Below are positions 1 through 10,900 of a stretch of DNA of 64,000 bases, one piece after another (position 1 is the first letter of the stretch; the number at the start of each line of letters is the position of its first letter). This stretch comes from Mytilus trossulus (Eukaryota; Mollusca; Bivalvia; Mytilida; Mytilidae), in assembly GCF_036588685.1 (NCBI RefSeq), contig NC_086373.1, positions 4,464,001-4,528,000 on the forward strand. The letters run 5' to 3'. A program made the translations under genes and the position numbers. The notes beneath the pieces are model-generated. The model did not search any database, had not been told where the DNA came from, and saw only the letters and a program-made list of their open reading frames with translations.

Positions 1-253
1 AACATGATGAGTTGTCATCTTCTGTACGCTGTCTCTTTGCAGATTTCGTCAAGCTTGGTGTTAAAGTAATATGATCATCCATACCGAGGCCAGAATCCTC
101 GTCATCATCGGGGAACAGACTTCGTTTGATGTTTGGAGTCATCACAGACATGAGATTATCGGCCTTTACTGGAGTGTCAAAACTCAGAGTTGATACAGAG
201 GCTGAGATTGAATCAAAGTCACAATCTGTGTCGAATAATCTTTTGGATATCAT
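1..253 (-). CDS. CDC25-like phosphatase paralogue, N-terminal part only (runs off window edge)
   Basis: Reading minus from the ATG at 253-251 gives 84 open codons up to the window edge, beginning MISKRLFDTDCDFDS. They align residue by residue with the N-terminus of the complete gene at 3656-4537: shared VSTLSFD, KADNLMSVMTPNIKR, DDDEDSGLGMDDHIT and KRQR blocks. Only the variable regulatory part is present here; the catalytic rhodanese-type domain must lie to the left. No intron or stop interrupts the segment. Homology with the sister gene continues into the 5' flank, so the pair looks like a tandem duplication of a locus rather than two unrelated insertions. Whether this copy is functional cannot be judged without its 3' half. 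Confidence 0.85.
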   Translation of the reverse strand, partial: MISKRLFDTDCDFDSISASVSTLSFDTPVKADNLMSVMTPNIKRSLFPDDDEDSGLGMDDHITLTPSLTKSAKRQRTEDDNSSC

Positions 254-480
254 CGTTGTTGTTTGTTTGAAATGTGACTGTCAAGTATAACTATTTGGAT
301 GTTTAATACTGGAATATGAAATATTATGAATTTATATTTAAAATTTTTGAATTGACAATAAGTAATTTCTGTCTCTAATTTGGAACTCGTGCTCATCTCA
401 TTACTCAGTGTGTGTTAGTTGTGTTCAATTCGGGGTCGACCGACAATGCTTAATTAATTATTGGCCAATCAATGTTTTTA
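254..480 (-). promoter_or_regulatory. 5' flank shared by the two cdc25 paralogues
   Basis: This flank resembles 4538-4790 upstream of the sister gene. Common blocks in the same order include ACTGTCAAGTAT, GACAATAAGTAAT, GTCTCTAAT and CTCATCTCATTACTCA. A GGCCAATCAATG stretch near 462-474 contains a CCAAT-type motif on the minus strand. The conservation suggests that promoter and 5' UTR were copied with the coding sequence. No start site can be mapped from sequence alone. Confidence 0.45.
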
Positions 481-2033
481 ATTGATATTCTTACATCTTA
501 CAGATTTCTAAATCATTCCGTGTTCATCAAAGGCTTCAACAATTAATTGCAATCATGACACAAAGTAATATTAAAAAGAATATAATAACAGAAGATAAAT
601 AAAAATTTAATTTAAATTTGATTAAATAAAAAAAAAATATGTAACCGCGAAAATATATCGAAAAAAACTAATAGTATAAAGTAGAATAGCACTTAACTCC
701 TGCAAACGAAAAAAAACCCAACAAAATAATTTTTTTTTTAGTGTTAATCCATATGTATTAAACTAAAACTTTGTTCGCAAAGATACCACATCTTCTTTTT
801 TGTAAGAACTAAATTGCTTCGTATATATTATTGCCAAGTGACCAGGATTTTATGCATATTAATTATAACTGTAAAAAAGAGGAGCAAAGTGTAAAATTAA
901 AAGAAGGTTGAATCAGACAATTGAAATATTTTACACATACGCTAAGTTTAAGTTGAATATTATTCTATTTCTAATGATTTGAAAACTTTAGCAATAAAAC
1001 ATTATAAAGCTATCAGGCACCTATAGGAGCCTAAATCTGTCAAATTTCCATTACTCCTCATGAGACTGGTGATAACGCCTGAGAAAAGAGAAGGCTTTTA
1101 TTGGTAAGGTCTCTTTTTTTAGCATTTGAATTTGAAATTAAAAATATATCATCTACCCATTTATATACTTTCAGGTGTCCATCAAACAACAGTCAGGCAG
1201 ATACAACTTCAATCATCGTTTTAAATTTTGCCTTACAAATTTGCAGCGGCATCGGAACATGAAAAATGAACCAATCTTTTTTATTTTAGTGCAAAACTGT
1301 TAACCCTGTCGAAGTAGTCTTATTTTATGGTGTCGTCATCAATACAATGTATGTCATGTATCTATATACACCAGTTTAGCAGAGAAAAACGTAAGATATA
1401 GTATTACAAAAAAAATTGTGAATTTTAAGTACCAAATAATGTATTGCATGCACGGAGGGAACTGAACCATGGTCTATTTCCAGTGAGCAAAAAAAAGATG
1501 TTTTTAGTGGCTGTGCTCTGGTTTTTCAAACACCTCTACTTAGTTTACCGTGCTGCAAATTTTGCGGCTTCATATGCAAGTTTTAGGATAAAACTACTTT
1601 TAACGATTTCTATCCGTATTAGATGTCATGTTTAAATAGAAGGGATATGCCTACTTTGTTGCAGTGCTTCCCATTTATTTAAATTTAACAAGTGTGGACA
1701 CAGATGAGTGTGGATAGTATGTTTGGATGTTTGGCAGTGTCTTATGACAAAAAGAGTTCTATGGTTTTACTATATGGTGTTATTAACTGTCTTGCACGTT
1801 GACAACAGAACCGAGTACCAAGAGTTATTTATTTAGTATTTTTTAATGTTCAAGACGGGCATGCCGGAGGAGACAGTAAATACATTAGTTACCAAATGAT
1901 TATGATAGAATATGTTCTACATCTTTGATTTTTGATACATTATTTAGCTGGGAGAGCAACACATAATAGGTTCATTTTTCACGTTTTTTTTTCCTAAATG
2001 GGAGATGATATCTAGATTTGAGAACATGATATA
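481..2033. other. AT-rich intergenic DNA, no gene seen
   Basis: Stop-rich in all frames apart from short open stretches without recognisable similarity. The phrase around 1690-1740 (GTGTGGACACAGAT followed by GTTTGGATGTTTG) recurs near 17035-17090, so a small dispersed repeat is present. Confidence 0.4.
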
Positions 2034-2310
2034 AGGAGCCTGTAACTCAGTGGTTGTCGTTTGTATACGTGTCACATATTAGTTTTATGTTGTTTTTCAA
2101 AATAAATAAGCCCATTAGTTTTGTCGTTTGAATTGTTTTACATTGTCATTTCGGGGCCTTTTATAGCTGATTTTGCGGTATTGGCTTTGCTCATTGTTTA
2201 TGGCCGTACGGTGACATGTAGTTGTTAATTTCTGTGTCGATTTGGTGTTGTGGAGAATTGTCTCATAGCCTTTGGCAATCATACCACATCTTTTTTATAT
2301 GTATTTGTTA
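2034..2310 (+). repeat. Dispersed repeat family R1, copy
   Basis: Starts near AGGAGCCTGTAACTCAGTGG, passes through TTTTATAGCTGATT and GGCCGTACGGTGACATGTAG, and ends ATCATACCACATCTTTTTTAT. The same order of blocks recurs at 2520-2900, 13560-13945, 24290-24645 and 42890-43245 on the plus strand and at 14100-14280 and 51745-52135 on the minus strand. Short, without coding capacity; SINE-like or MITE-like by behaviour, class not settled. Confidence 0.7.
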
Positions 2311-2519
2311 AATATAATTAGAAATGGTAGGATTGCTCTTCTAAAATCCTGACTTCCCTCTAAAATGTCAAAATATTTCGCCTTGTAATGAGTCCGGCAT
2401 ATGATTCCAAATAGGTGCAACAAATGCCACAATATCATAATGAATATGAATAAATGAGCTGTATATAAATACAACAGCAACCAAACGACAAAAAAACCCA
2501 TTTAAACCAATGATACATC

Positions 2520-2900
2520 AATAACCTGATGCTCTATAGTTGTCGTTTGTTCATTTTGTTCATAAGTGTTTCTCGTTTTACTCGTTTTTATACAGACTAT
2601 ATCGTTGATTTTCCTGTTCGAGTCTTTTCTTGCGCCTTTTATAGCGTGCTGTTCTGTGTATAGACCAAGGCTCCGTGCTGAAGACTGTACGTTGACATAT
2701 AATGGTTTACTTAAAAAAACAAATTGTGACTTGAATGGAGAGATGTCTTGTTGGCACTCAAACCGCATCGTTTTATATCTATTTGCAATGTAATTAGTTC
2801 TCGTTATTTTCCATTACTAGGCTAGTAATATCAAATGTATGTCTAAAAGCATATGTTTAAGAGAATCATCTCATTGGCACTTATACCAAATCTTCTTATA
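2520..2900 (+). repeat. Dispersed repeat family R1, diverged copy
   Basis: Contains the R1 blocks TTGTCGTTTGTTCATT, CTTTTATAGCGTGCTG, ACCAAGGCTCCGTGCTGAAG and a degenerate repeated tail (ATGTCTTGTTGGCACTCAAACC and CATTGGCACTTATACCAAATCTTCTTATAT). Short open frames on both strands here are repeat artefacts. Confidence 0.6.
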
Positions 2901-3655
2901 TCCATTTAATGGAAAATATAGTCTTACAGGTGTCTACCCAATATGTCTAAATTTTAAACGTTCTTATTCTGTACAAGTTTTGAGTATTTGAAAAATCCAA
3001 GCCGGATCTGCCAGAGACACCAAATTCTCCCAATAAGATATAAATTAATGACCTCTTACGAAGTTACCGACAAATCACTTTGAACCGGCACTGAATTAAA
3101 GATTTATCTGGAGGTCACTTTTCACCCCATAGAAAGGAAATACTTATTCTTTACATCAAATCTTCTGTACATATTAATCCTGTCAAGTGTGGTTCAAATT
3201 ATCTTTTGTCATGGTAAAACGGGTTTTAAGACCATCTTCAACAAAATTTCACATTTGGTCAAATTTTAGTCCTTCCAGATATTCTGATACAACTTCATTT
3301 TTTGTTAGGATTCGTGTTGCTAAGTCTTTGTTTTCCTATGTTGTGTTTTGTGAGCATGGTCTTTTAGTCGTTTTACATCTTTTGCCATGGCAATAATGGC
3401 ATTGTAAATATTTCGAGTAATGAGTTTAAACTTCCCGAGTCCCTAAAATGGTATCTTTCGCCTCTCTTTTAAACATTACGACAGAAACACAATATATATA
3501 TATTAATAATTTTTAATAAATCAAAAATACATTAACATGACTAAATAATTAACAAAAACAGTAAAACACAGTACAATAAAATCAAAGCACTGATAGTTCT
3601 TTTATCACAGGTTATTTATAGCACTATCAATAATAACAAACAATATAAGACGGTC
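2901..3655. other. Intergenic DNA with a probable small repeat
   Basis: The segment 3290-3420 (TTTGTGAGCATGGTCTTTTAG and TTTTGCCATGGCAA) resembles a common mussel repeat from memory. The AT-rich remainder holds nothing recognisable and contains the 3' flank of the minus-strand cdc25 gene. Confidence 0.3.
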
Positions 3656-4537
3656 CTAAAATCTCATCACTTTTCTAGCATATCTTCGTTTTTCTCCAGC
3701 TGTCCATGGCTTTGATTTGACTCGGAAATGGCGCAAATCTTCTGAGTGGTCGGAATGAAGCATTGGTCGATAGCTGACTGGGTCACATAGAGTTGGCTGT
3801 TCATTGAAGAATGCTTTGAAGCCATTATCTAGTAAATAAATTTCTGGAAAGTTCAGTGATGGATAGTTTTCTTTATTCAGTTCTCGGTCTTTGCTTCTGA
3901 GAAATCGTAACATTTTAGGACCTCTTTCGGACGAAAACTCACAGTGGAAGATGATGATCTGTTTATCTTTGGTTGGTTGCTGAAGCAAAGTTAAAATGGT
4001 ATCGTGCAAATACATATTCTCTGCTCCATTGACATGTCCGCCTTCAAACTCATACGGGTATCGGCAGTCGATGATTTTGTAGTCACTGATGACGTCATCG
4101 TATTCTCCGTTAACAACATCAGCAAGTGTCTGTGGAGTGATGCTTTTCAAATCAGCATGTTTTCCAGTGATAGTTGGTAAAGTATGTAATCTACTACCGT
4201 TGGCAATGAAGTCGTTGTTCTCTTCAAGTTTGGTTACCACAGCCTTTATATCTGAACAAACGTTTGGACGTTTTGAACAGCTTGAGTTATCGTCGTCTTC
4301 ACGCTGTCTCTTGGTAGATTTCTGCATACTTGATGTAAAAGTAATATGGTCATCCATACCGAGACCAGAATCCTCGTCGTCATCTGTGAACAGATTTCGT
4401 TTGATGTTTGGAGTCATTACAGACATAAGATTATCGGCCTTAACTGGAGAAGAATCAAAACTCAGAGTTGATACAAATGCTGGAAATGTGTCAAATTCAT
4501 CATCTGTGTCGAATAATCTTTTTGAAAGCATTGTCAT
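3656..4537 (-). CDS. cdc25: M-phase inducer phosphatase (CDC25 family), intronless, complete
   Basis: A single 293-codon frame. Residues 1-115 form a low-complexity regulatory N-terminus with a VMTPNIKR block and an acidic DDDEDSGLGMDD stretch. The catalytic domain starts around residue 119 (LPTITGKHADLKSI). It contains DCRYPYEFEGGH (157-168), the active-site loop HCEFSSERGP (198-207; nucleophile Cys199, phosphate-binding Arg205) and the FPEIYLLDNGFKAFF and YRPM blocks typical of the family. CDC25 enzymes dephosphorylate the inhibitory Thr-Tyr pair of CDK1 and CDK2 to trigger cell-cycle entry. The protein is short for the family and intronless, unlike vertebrate CDC25 genes, which suggests an ancestral retrocopy later duplicated in tandem (partial sister at 1-253). 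All catalytic motifs are intact. The third codon is also ATG and aligns with the sister's start, so the true start could be two codons later. Confidence 0.93.
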   Translation of the reverse strand: MTMLSKRLFDTDDEFDTFPAFVSTLSFDSSPVKADNLMSVMTPNIKRNLFTDDDEDSGLGMDDHITFTSSMQKSTKRQREDDDNSSCSKRPNVCSDIKAVVTKLEENNDFIANGSRLHTLPTITGKHADLKSITPQTLADVVNGEYDDVISDYKIIDCRYPYEFEGGHVNGAENMYLHDTILTLLQQPTKDKQIIIFHCEFSSERGPKMLRFLRSKDRELNKENYPSLNFPEIYLLDNGFKAFFNEQPTLCDPVSYRPMLHSDHSEDLRHFRVKSKPWTAGEKRRYARKVMRF

Positions 4538-4916
4538 TGTTTCTCTAAATTATTACTGTCAAGTATTAAGATTTAAATGTTTAATATTTAAATTTTACAA
4601 ATGTTGATTTTTTTATATTAAGTTTTTGACAATAAGTAATATCGGTCTCTAATTCAGAACTCGCACTCATCTCATTACTCAAACTGTTAACTGGCGAATT
4701 GAAGATGCAAAGTCTTCGTTAATTAGTAGGTAAATTGGCAAATCAATGTCACTGATTGATGTGATTGACCAATAGTAATGTTCTATGAGATCAAAGTCTA
4801 AAAGATGATTACAATCAAGACACAAAGTAAAAAGTGCACAGGAATGAGAAAAGTGTTAACGAAGGTTTTTTTTTATTTCAAAATGTAAAGAAAGGAAAAA
4901 TTAAATGATTATTGAT

Positions 4917-5340
4917 TGATTGTTGGTTGCTTAACGTCCAGTGGCAAATATTTCATGCATATTCAGGACGAGAACAAGTTCACAATAAATACAATAGGTA
5001 GGTTGATACAAAAGAGGCCATCTGAGATGATGGTCGGGGAAATTCGGACTGCCACTGGAAAATGAGGGTATATTGGATAGGAACAGAAATTTTGCCTTGC
5101 AACAGGCCACCTACGGACCCCTGAAAGAGTTGTTGCAAGGGTTCTTAACGTGCAAAGAGCGTGGCACTCTTTTTACACGAGGCATCGGATTTAACGTCCC
5201 CCTTCTGACCGGACGTGACTGCGAACTTGATACATCCCGCACAGCCAAACGGACGCCCCACTTCGGCAAGCGTTTTACTGCTGGTCGGGAGAAGACCAAG
5301 TGACCATACTTCTATACCCAGTCACCCTTGGGGGGTATTA
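4917..5340 (+). repeat. Dispersed repeat (CAGTGGCAAATATTTCATG family)
   Basis: Begins TTGTTGGTTGCTTAACGTCC, followed by AGTGGCAAATATTTCATGCA, and has an unusually GC-rich interior up to CAGTCACCCTTGGGG. The head recurs near 5764 (AACGTTCAGTGGCAAATAT) and 8530 (TGTCAGTGGCAAATTATTC). Open frames on both strands (5073-5303 and its complement) reflect the balanced composition and match no family I know. Confidence 0.55.
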
Positions 5341-5756
5341 AATGATTAAAAAAGGGGAAAAATCATAAGAATAATGATGAAAAAAAACCCAAGATTTATT
5401 TAATTTTATATATGTTAAAAATAAAAGTAAATAAAAAAGGTTAAACAAAATAATTGAGAACAGACATTCTTTTAAGGCTACTTAATTAAGTAAACATTTT
5501 TTAAAATATGCATTTTAGGGATCTTTAGTAAACCTTAATGCCTATTGTCCTGTTATTGGTAGATTAGTATATCTGGAATAAGTATTGCAAACAATCATTT
5601 GGACTTAGATTAATCGGAAATGTACTGAATTGTGTAAAACTTACTATCAACTTTAGTCGTACTATTTTATTGTGGAACTCAATACTGTTCCCATCTCACA
5701 CCTTTTTATTTACCCTTTAACTCGATCTCTAAGTTAATATATTGATAGATTTGTGT

Positions 5757-5960
5757 ATACATAACGTTCAGTGGCAAATATTACATGTATATGAACAGCA
5801 ATACATCGCGAAAACAGTATACATTTTTGTTTTGGGGCCAGTTGAAGCACGCCTATGGGTGCGGGAGTTTCTCGCTGCATTGAAGACAAATTGGTGGCCT
5901 TCGGCTGTTATCTGCTCTATGGTCGGCTTGTCTCTTTGACACATTCCCAATTTTGTTATA
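5757..5960 (+). repeat. Dispersed repeat R3 (ATTGAAGAC...GACACATTCCC), copy
   Basis: The blocks GGGGCCAGTTGAAG, GCATTGAAGACAAATTGGTGG, CCTTCGGCTGTTATCTGC and TGACACATTCCC recur at 7300-7430 and, reversed and more diverged, at 35150-35285. No coding capacity. Fragments of the CAGTGGCAAATAT family lie at its left edge. Confidence 0.55.
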
Positions 5961-6018
5961 AATGGATTCTGTATAATTGGTCGTCTGAGAAAATGGAAGG
6001 TCAATTTGAACACAAACC

Positions 6019-6690
6019 AGAAACTAGAGGCTCTAAAGGGCTGGTGTCGCTTACATTGGTCTATGTGTATATCAAACAAAGGACACAGATGGATTCATGA
6101 CAAAATTGTTTTTGTTGAGCCTTGGACCTTTGTCGAAAAACCCCGACTAAGCGATCCTACATTCTGTCGGCGGTGGTGTCCACAAATATTCACTCTGTGG
6201 TTAAAGTTTTTGAAATTTAATAACTTTCTTAAACTATACTTGATTTCTACCAAACTTGGACAAAAGCTTGTTAATGATCATACGATAGTATCCAGAAGTA
6301 AATTTTGTAAAAATAAAATGACATTTTTCCGCATTTTACTTATAAATGGACTTAGTTTTTTCTGCCAGGAAACATAACATTCAATCTGTGGGAAAAGTTT
6401 TTAAAATTTTAATAACTTTTCACACTATTTTGGATTTGTATCAAACTTGGACAGAAGCTTATTTATGATCAAAAGCTAGTATCTAGATGAATATTTTCAT
6501 TGTTTTTTTCCTCATTTGAGTTGAGCCTGTGATTAACAGCAAAAGTAGGCAAGACACTGGTTTCCGCGCAACCCTTGCAAATTTTTTGTAATGATGATGA
6601 TTTTGTAGATCTTCCTTTACTCTACTTGAACTAATGCGGCCGCACATCTATACCCCCCTCAATAAAGTGACTCAACATGGGTTTACCACT
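6019..6690 (+). repeat. Copy of the AGAGGCTCTAAAG repeat, apparently interrupted
   Basis: The left part (AAACTAGAGGCTCTAAAG, then CAAAGGACACAGATGG and GACAAAATTGTTTTTG) and the right part (TTTGTAGATCTTCCTTTACT to ATACCCCCC) match consecutive parts of the element beginning at 12344. The intervening roughly 480 bp (about 6110-6590) has no counterpart there, so it looks inserted. It carries two related stretches, CAAACTTGGACAAAAGCTT and CAAACTTGGACAGAAGCTT. Confidence 0.5.
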
Positions 6691-6803
6691 ACAAAAGATC
6701 TTTTCTGTCCGTAAGTAGGCCAATGAATTATAGACCTAAGTACCCTGCCAGGATGTCAACCATATTTAATATATCTGTTTGCTTATTAAATAATTTCCTA
6801 TTA

Positions 6804-7011
6804 CTGTGGATTCATTATTATTCGTGGGATACCAATTTTCGTGGATTTTGTGGAAACAGTTGAACCACCAAATTAAATATTCAACGAATGACAAATTTTC
6901 AATAGGCTTGTCTGCAGACTTCTGCAAAACCACAAAATCAAATATCCACGAACATGTAAGTTTTCCTCAATCCACGAAAATTGGTACCCACGAAAATAAA
7001 TGAATCCACAG
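6804..7011. mobile_element. Palindromic MITE (CTGTGGATTCATT ends, TA duplication), copy 1
   Basis: Starts CTGTGGATTCATTATTATTC and ends in the reverse complement (AAAATAAATGAATCCACAG), with TA on both sides. The arms continue inward through TACCAATTTTCGTGGATT, making a long fold-back. Other copies are at 8202-8409 and 47399-47586. The TA duplication and small size suggest a non-autonomous Tc1/mariner-type element. Confidence 0.75.
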
Positions 7012-7299
7012 TATATTGAAATTGTTTTCTCATGTCCATCTATGCCACATACTTTCTTTTCTAACATAAGATAATAATATAGTCATATAAAGTTACAATA
7101 AAGTATGTTGGCTACATTGGCTAAAGGTATAGGGGGAGGGCTGAGATCTCATGAACATGTTTAACCCCGCCACAATTTAGTGCGTCCCCAAGTCAGGAGC
7201 CTCTGGCCTTTGTTAGTCTTGTATTATTTTAAATTTAGTTTCTTGTGTACAATTTGGAGTTTAGTATGGGGTTCATTATAACTGAACTAGTATATATTT

Positions 7300-7430
7300 G
7301 TTTAGGGGCCAGCTGAAGGACGCGTCTGGGTGGGGGAATTTCTTGCTACATTGAAGACCTGTTGGTGACCTTCTGCTGTTGTTTTTTCTATGGTTGGGTT
7401 GTTGTCTCTGACACATTCCCCATTTCTATT
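7300..7430 (+). repeat. Dispersed repeat R3, copy
   Basis: GGGGCCAGCTGAAGGACGCG, TACATTGAAGACCTGTTGG, CCTTCTGCTGTTGTT and CTCTGACACATTCCCC in the same order as at 5833-5945. Lies in the 3' flank of the fucosidase gene. Confidence 0.55.
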
Positions 7431-7714
7431 CTCAATTTTATGTACAGTGCACAATTTGTCCTTTTTAAACAAATGAAAAGAATGTCTCATTTTTTTATTT
7501 CTATAACAACAAAAGTAAACTATAAAGAAAAAAACAATGTAAATAAATGTTAAAAAAATATACAAAGAGATAAAAATCATAACACACAACATGTGTCCAT
7601 TTAAAATCAAGACAATTTACATTCTGAAAAATGTATTAAAATATTCATCTTAATTTTAATTTTAAAATACCTATATCTCAATTCAAAACAATTCAAACTC
7701 TGCAAAAACCAATG

Positions 7715-7720
7715 TTTATT
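7715..7720 (-). terminator. Polyadenylation signal candidate for the fucosidase gene
   Basis: AATAAA on the minus strand about 180 bp past the TAG stop at 7903-7901. It is a canonical hexamer at a plausible distance; the actual cleavage site is unknown. Confidence 0.4.
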
Positions 7721-7900
7721 TCAGTTTAGCAATACACAGATGTGATTGTCTTATGATAATTTCATAGGGTTTGCGGAATGTTGTGTGCCTTTAAAACAGG
7801 AACTAATCTCTTTCTGGTAGTGATTGTGGAATGATGTGTGTCTTAATATCTAGACAAGACAAATCTCTTTCTGGTAAAAATATTATGCATAACAAACAGC

Positions 7901-10900
7901 CTAGTTTGCTATATTAGTCAACTTAAACATCCATGCCCATGGAGAAGGCAGTTTATTCCATGGTATATTTGATAGGGTAATATTCATCCCTTGTCCACCC
8001 GGGCCTGCTTTCCAGTTGACTGTTCCCTCATATCCAAGCATAGTGACTTGTGTAGATTGGGAAGGTATTGGTGCTCCTAACATTAACACAGAATCATCTG
8101 GCCATGTAAGCATTATTGCATATACCATAGAGTCATCATTTTCTGTTTTCTGTTGAGTGTACCTTAAATTTTCAAAATATGACAGCATATCAAAAGATAT
8201 ACTGTGGATTCATTATTATTCGTTGGATTCCAATTTTCGTGGCTTTCGTTGGTAGAGTCTAACCACGAAATTAAATGTTCAACGATTAACAAATTTTCTA
8301 TAGGCTTGTATGCAGACTTCGGCAAAACCACGGAATTAAATATCCATGAAAATGCAAATTTTCTTTAATCCACGAAAATTGGTACCCACGAAAATAAATG
8401 AATCCACAGTATATCTTTTTTTATTAATTTTAAATGGAATTGTTTTAATAGTTGTTTAAATTAATATATGCTTAATAAAAAAATTCAAATTGTTTGTATT
8501 GATGATCAGGTGGTGATAAATTGTGTTTAATGTCAGTGGCAAATTATTCATGCAAATCAAAATGAGAACATGCTACTGCATATGATCTGATTATCTATAC
8601 TACTATATACCAATTTCATTGAGTCGCAACTCATCTGCAACAATACAAAACAAAATGATATGAGGTATAAATGTCATATTTCGTATTTCCAACATTTGTC
8701 TTTGAAACAATCTTTTTCCAACAGAAAACGGCAATTTTGGGAAAATATCATTATTTGGAGAGTGTTAAAAGTGTTATAAATAAATCCTGGTCTTAAACGC
8801 TGTCGCACAAGCTCAGTCAATGTACTCCACACAAAATCTAAAAACTTTTTGTTTCAACACTCCAAGGGGGTATGTTCAAATTGAAAATAGATAAAGTTAT
8901 GTTATTAACCAATGATGTTAACTAATCATATAAAACATATATTTAAATTTGACACATAGATCCTGAAACCTGATCAACTCTTCAATATACTTGAATAAAA
9001 AAATCAATATATAAAATATTACCAAACATTTTTTGTAGTGAAATCATTTTGGTGGCTCCAAGGTACTGAACCGTAAACACCTTCTCCATTTATTTTCAAC
9101 CAACTTCCAAACTGTCGTAATCTTTCCTCAAATACTGGAATAATTGTTCCCTCCTTGGTTGGACCAATATTCATCAGCATGTTGCCACCACAACTGAAAA
9201 AGAGATTTTTTAATATACGTCATACCATGATACCTATCTTCTAACTTTTATCAATTTCTCACAATTCCCCAATGTATTCAAAACTAAATACAAATAAGGA
9301 AGATATTGAAGATGTTGAAATAAACTCCAACGAGACAACAACCTAGAAACAAAAATTAGTCGAAAACTAGTTGTCAACAAAAGACTTGTCTTGTAAATTT
9401 TGAAAGCTCTTTTTTGCAAGTGTCAAGAAAAGTACCAAACACAATTTGTTAGAGGTGACCATCAGCAAAAAATAAATAAAATATGGTTCAAGACTGACAA
9501 TATTCCTTACTTGGTTGGTGCATTGCATTCATAAGTGGTGAGATTAAGTAAAGTTAAAACACTTAACCTCCATTTCAAATTCTTTTGATTGTCATTTGCT
9601 ATTTTCTATTTACCTGATTGTTGATGCAAACGTTGAGATGATCTGGTTTATATCTAAATATGAATCAAGAGGAGCATTTCTACGATACCCCCAGGAATAC
9701 TTGTCCACTGACATACAGTCTTCCCATTTATATTTCTGCAGTTTACCTTGAAACAATATATATTAAATTGCATTTAATTTCAAAACATGAGAATTTTTAT
9801 GTAGTAGCAATCTATTGTATATAAAAGTCCCATGTTTGTATTTCTCAGCATGTTCTATAACTAATCTAATCAATGGCATAGTGTATGAACCAGCTTGAAT
9901 ACAACTGAATAACAAAACTGATGCCATCAAAATTCCTCATTAATTGAATCACAATAAGTCCCACAATTTATAGACATCTGATTTCTCACCAACATTTCTT
10001 CTTCTTCTTTGACATTAACATCATCTATGTTTCATAAAAGTGGGGATTACTTTATCATTTTATTCAATCTTCATGAACCTCAACCCAAAATTTTTCTTTT
10101 CTGAAGAACAAAACAATGTTTACAATTCGCCTTTTCAGAATCTAAAGCCAAAGACTATTGGTAATCTCATTGTTCATACACCAGAATGAAAATAACGTTA
10201 CGGCATTGGTAAGATTTTCAATCAATCACAATTTTTTGGTGTACACTTTTGAAAATATTACCCAGGATGCATTAGATTCTGAAACGGTGAATTGCCTTTA
10301 AAACTAATGTGCTCTGTGTTAATTCCTACTAACCTGGATTCCATTTATCTCTGCACGTCTTGTATCCCCCGTGTTTACAGAAACATTCATGACACCAGCG
10401 GTCATTTGTGACCACACTGTCCTTCACAGGACTGAAATAAATCATATGTATTATATAGGTATTGAAGTTGAATAATATCACATTACTTTCTGTAGAAAAA
10501 AAACTTTAAAGTACTGTATATTATATCATATATGCATTTAACATTTTGACATTCTTAAAAAGTAAACAAAACTGATCATTGTTATTGTCAAAGTTTAGAA
10601 TTAAAATTTTTAGATAGGACAAAATTGAGTTTGAACTCTTTTGACAGTCATAAAAGTAAAGGACAAATTTAAAAGAGAAAGTAGTTTTTATCTCTTTGGA
10701 AACTAGTTTATCGACATTATAATCTCAACGTTTATAGCATTTGATGAGTCTTCTATAATATGTGTTGCAAATTCAAAATCCAAAAGGGTCATTTCATCTT
10801 ACTCACAGGATGCTGTGGGAAATACATATCATTGTCTTAGTCACCAAAAGCGATAAAATATTGCTGGCCCAGCTAGTCCACAATGTCATCAAGTAATCTC

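Noticed and set aside
4089..4607. 172-codon plus-strand frame opposite the cdc25 gene
   Set aside because: Antisense shadow of a conserved coding region; Ser/Val-rich with no domain.
5073..5303. 76-codon frame with an open complement
   Set aside because: It lies inside a dispersed repeat, shows no family similarity, and both strands are open because of base composition.
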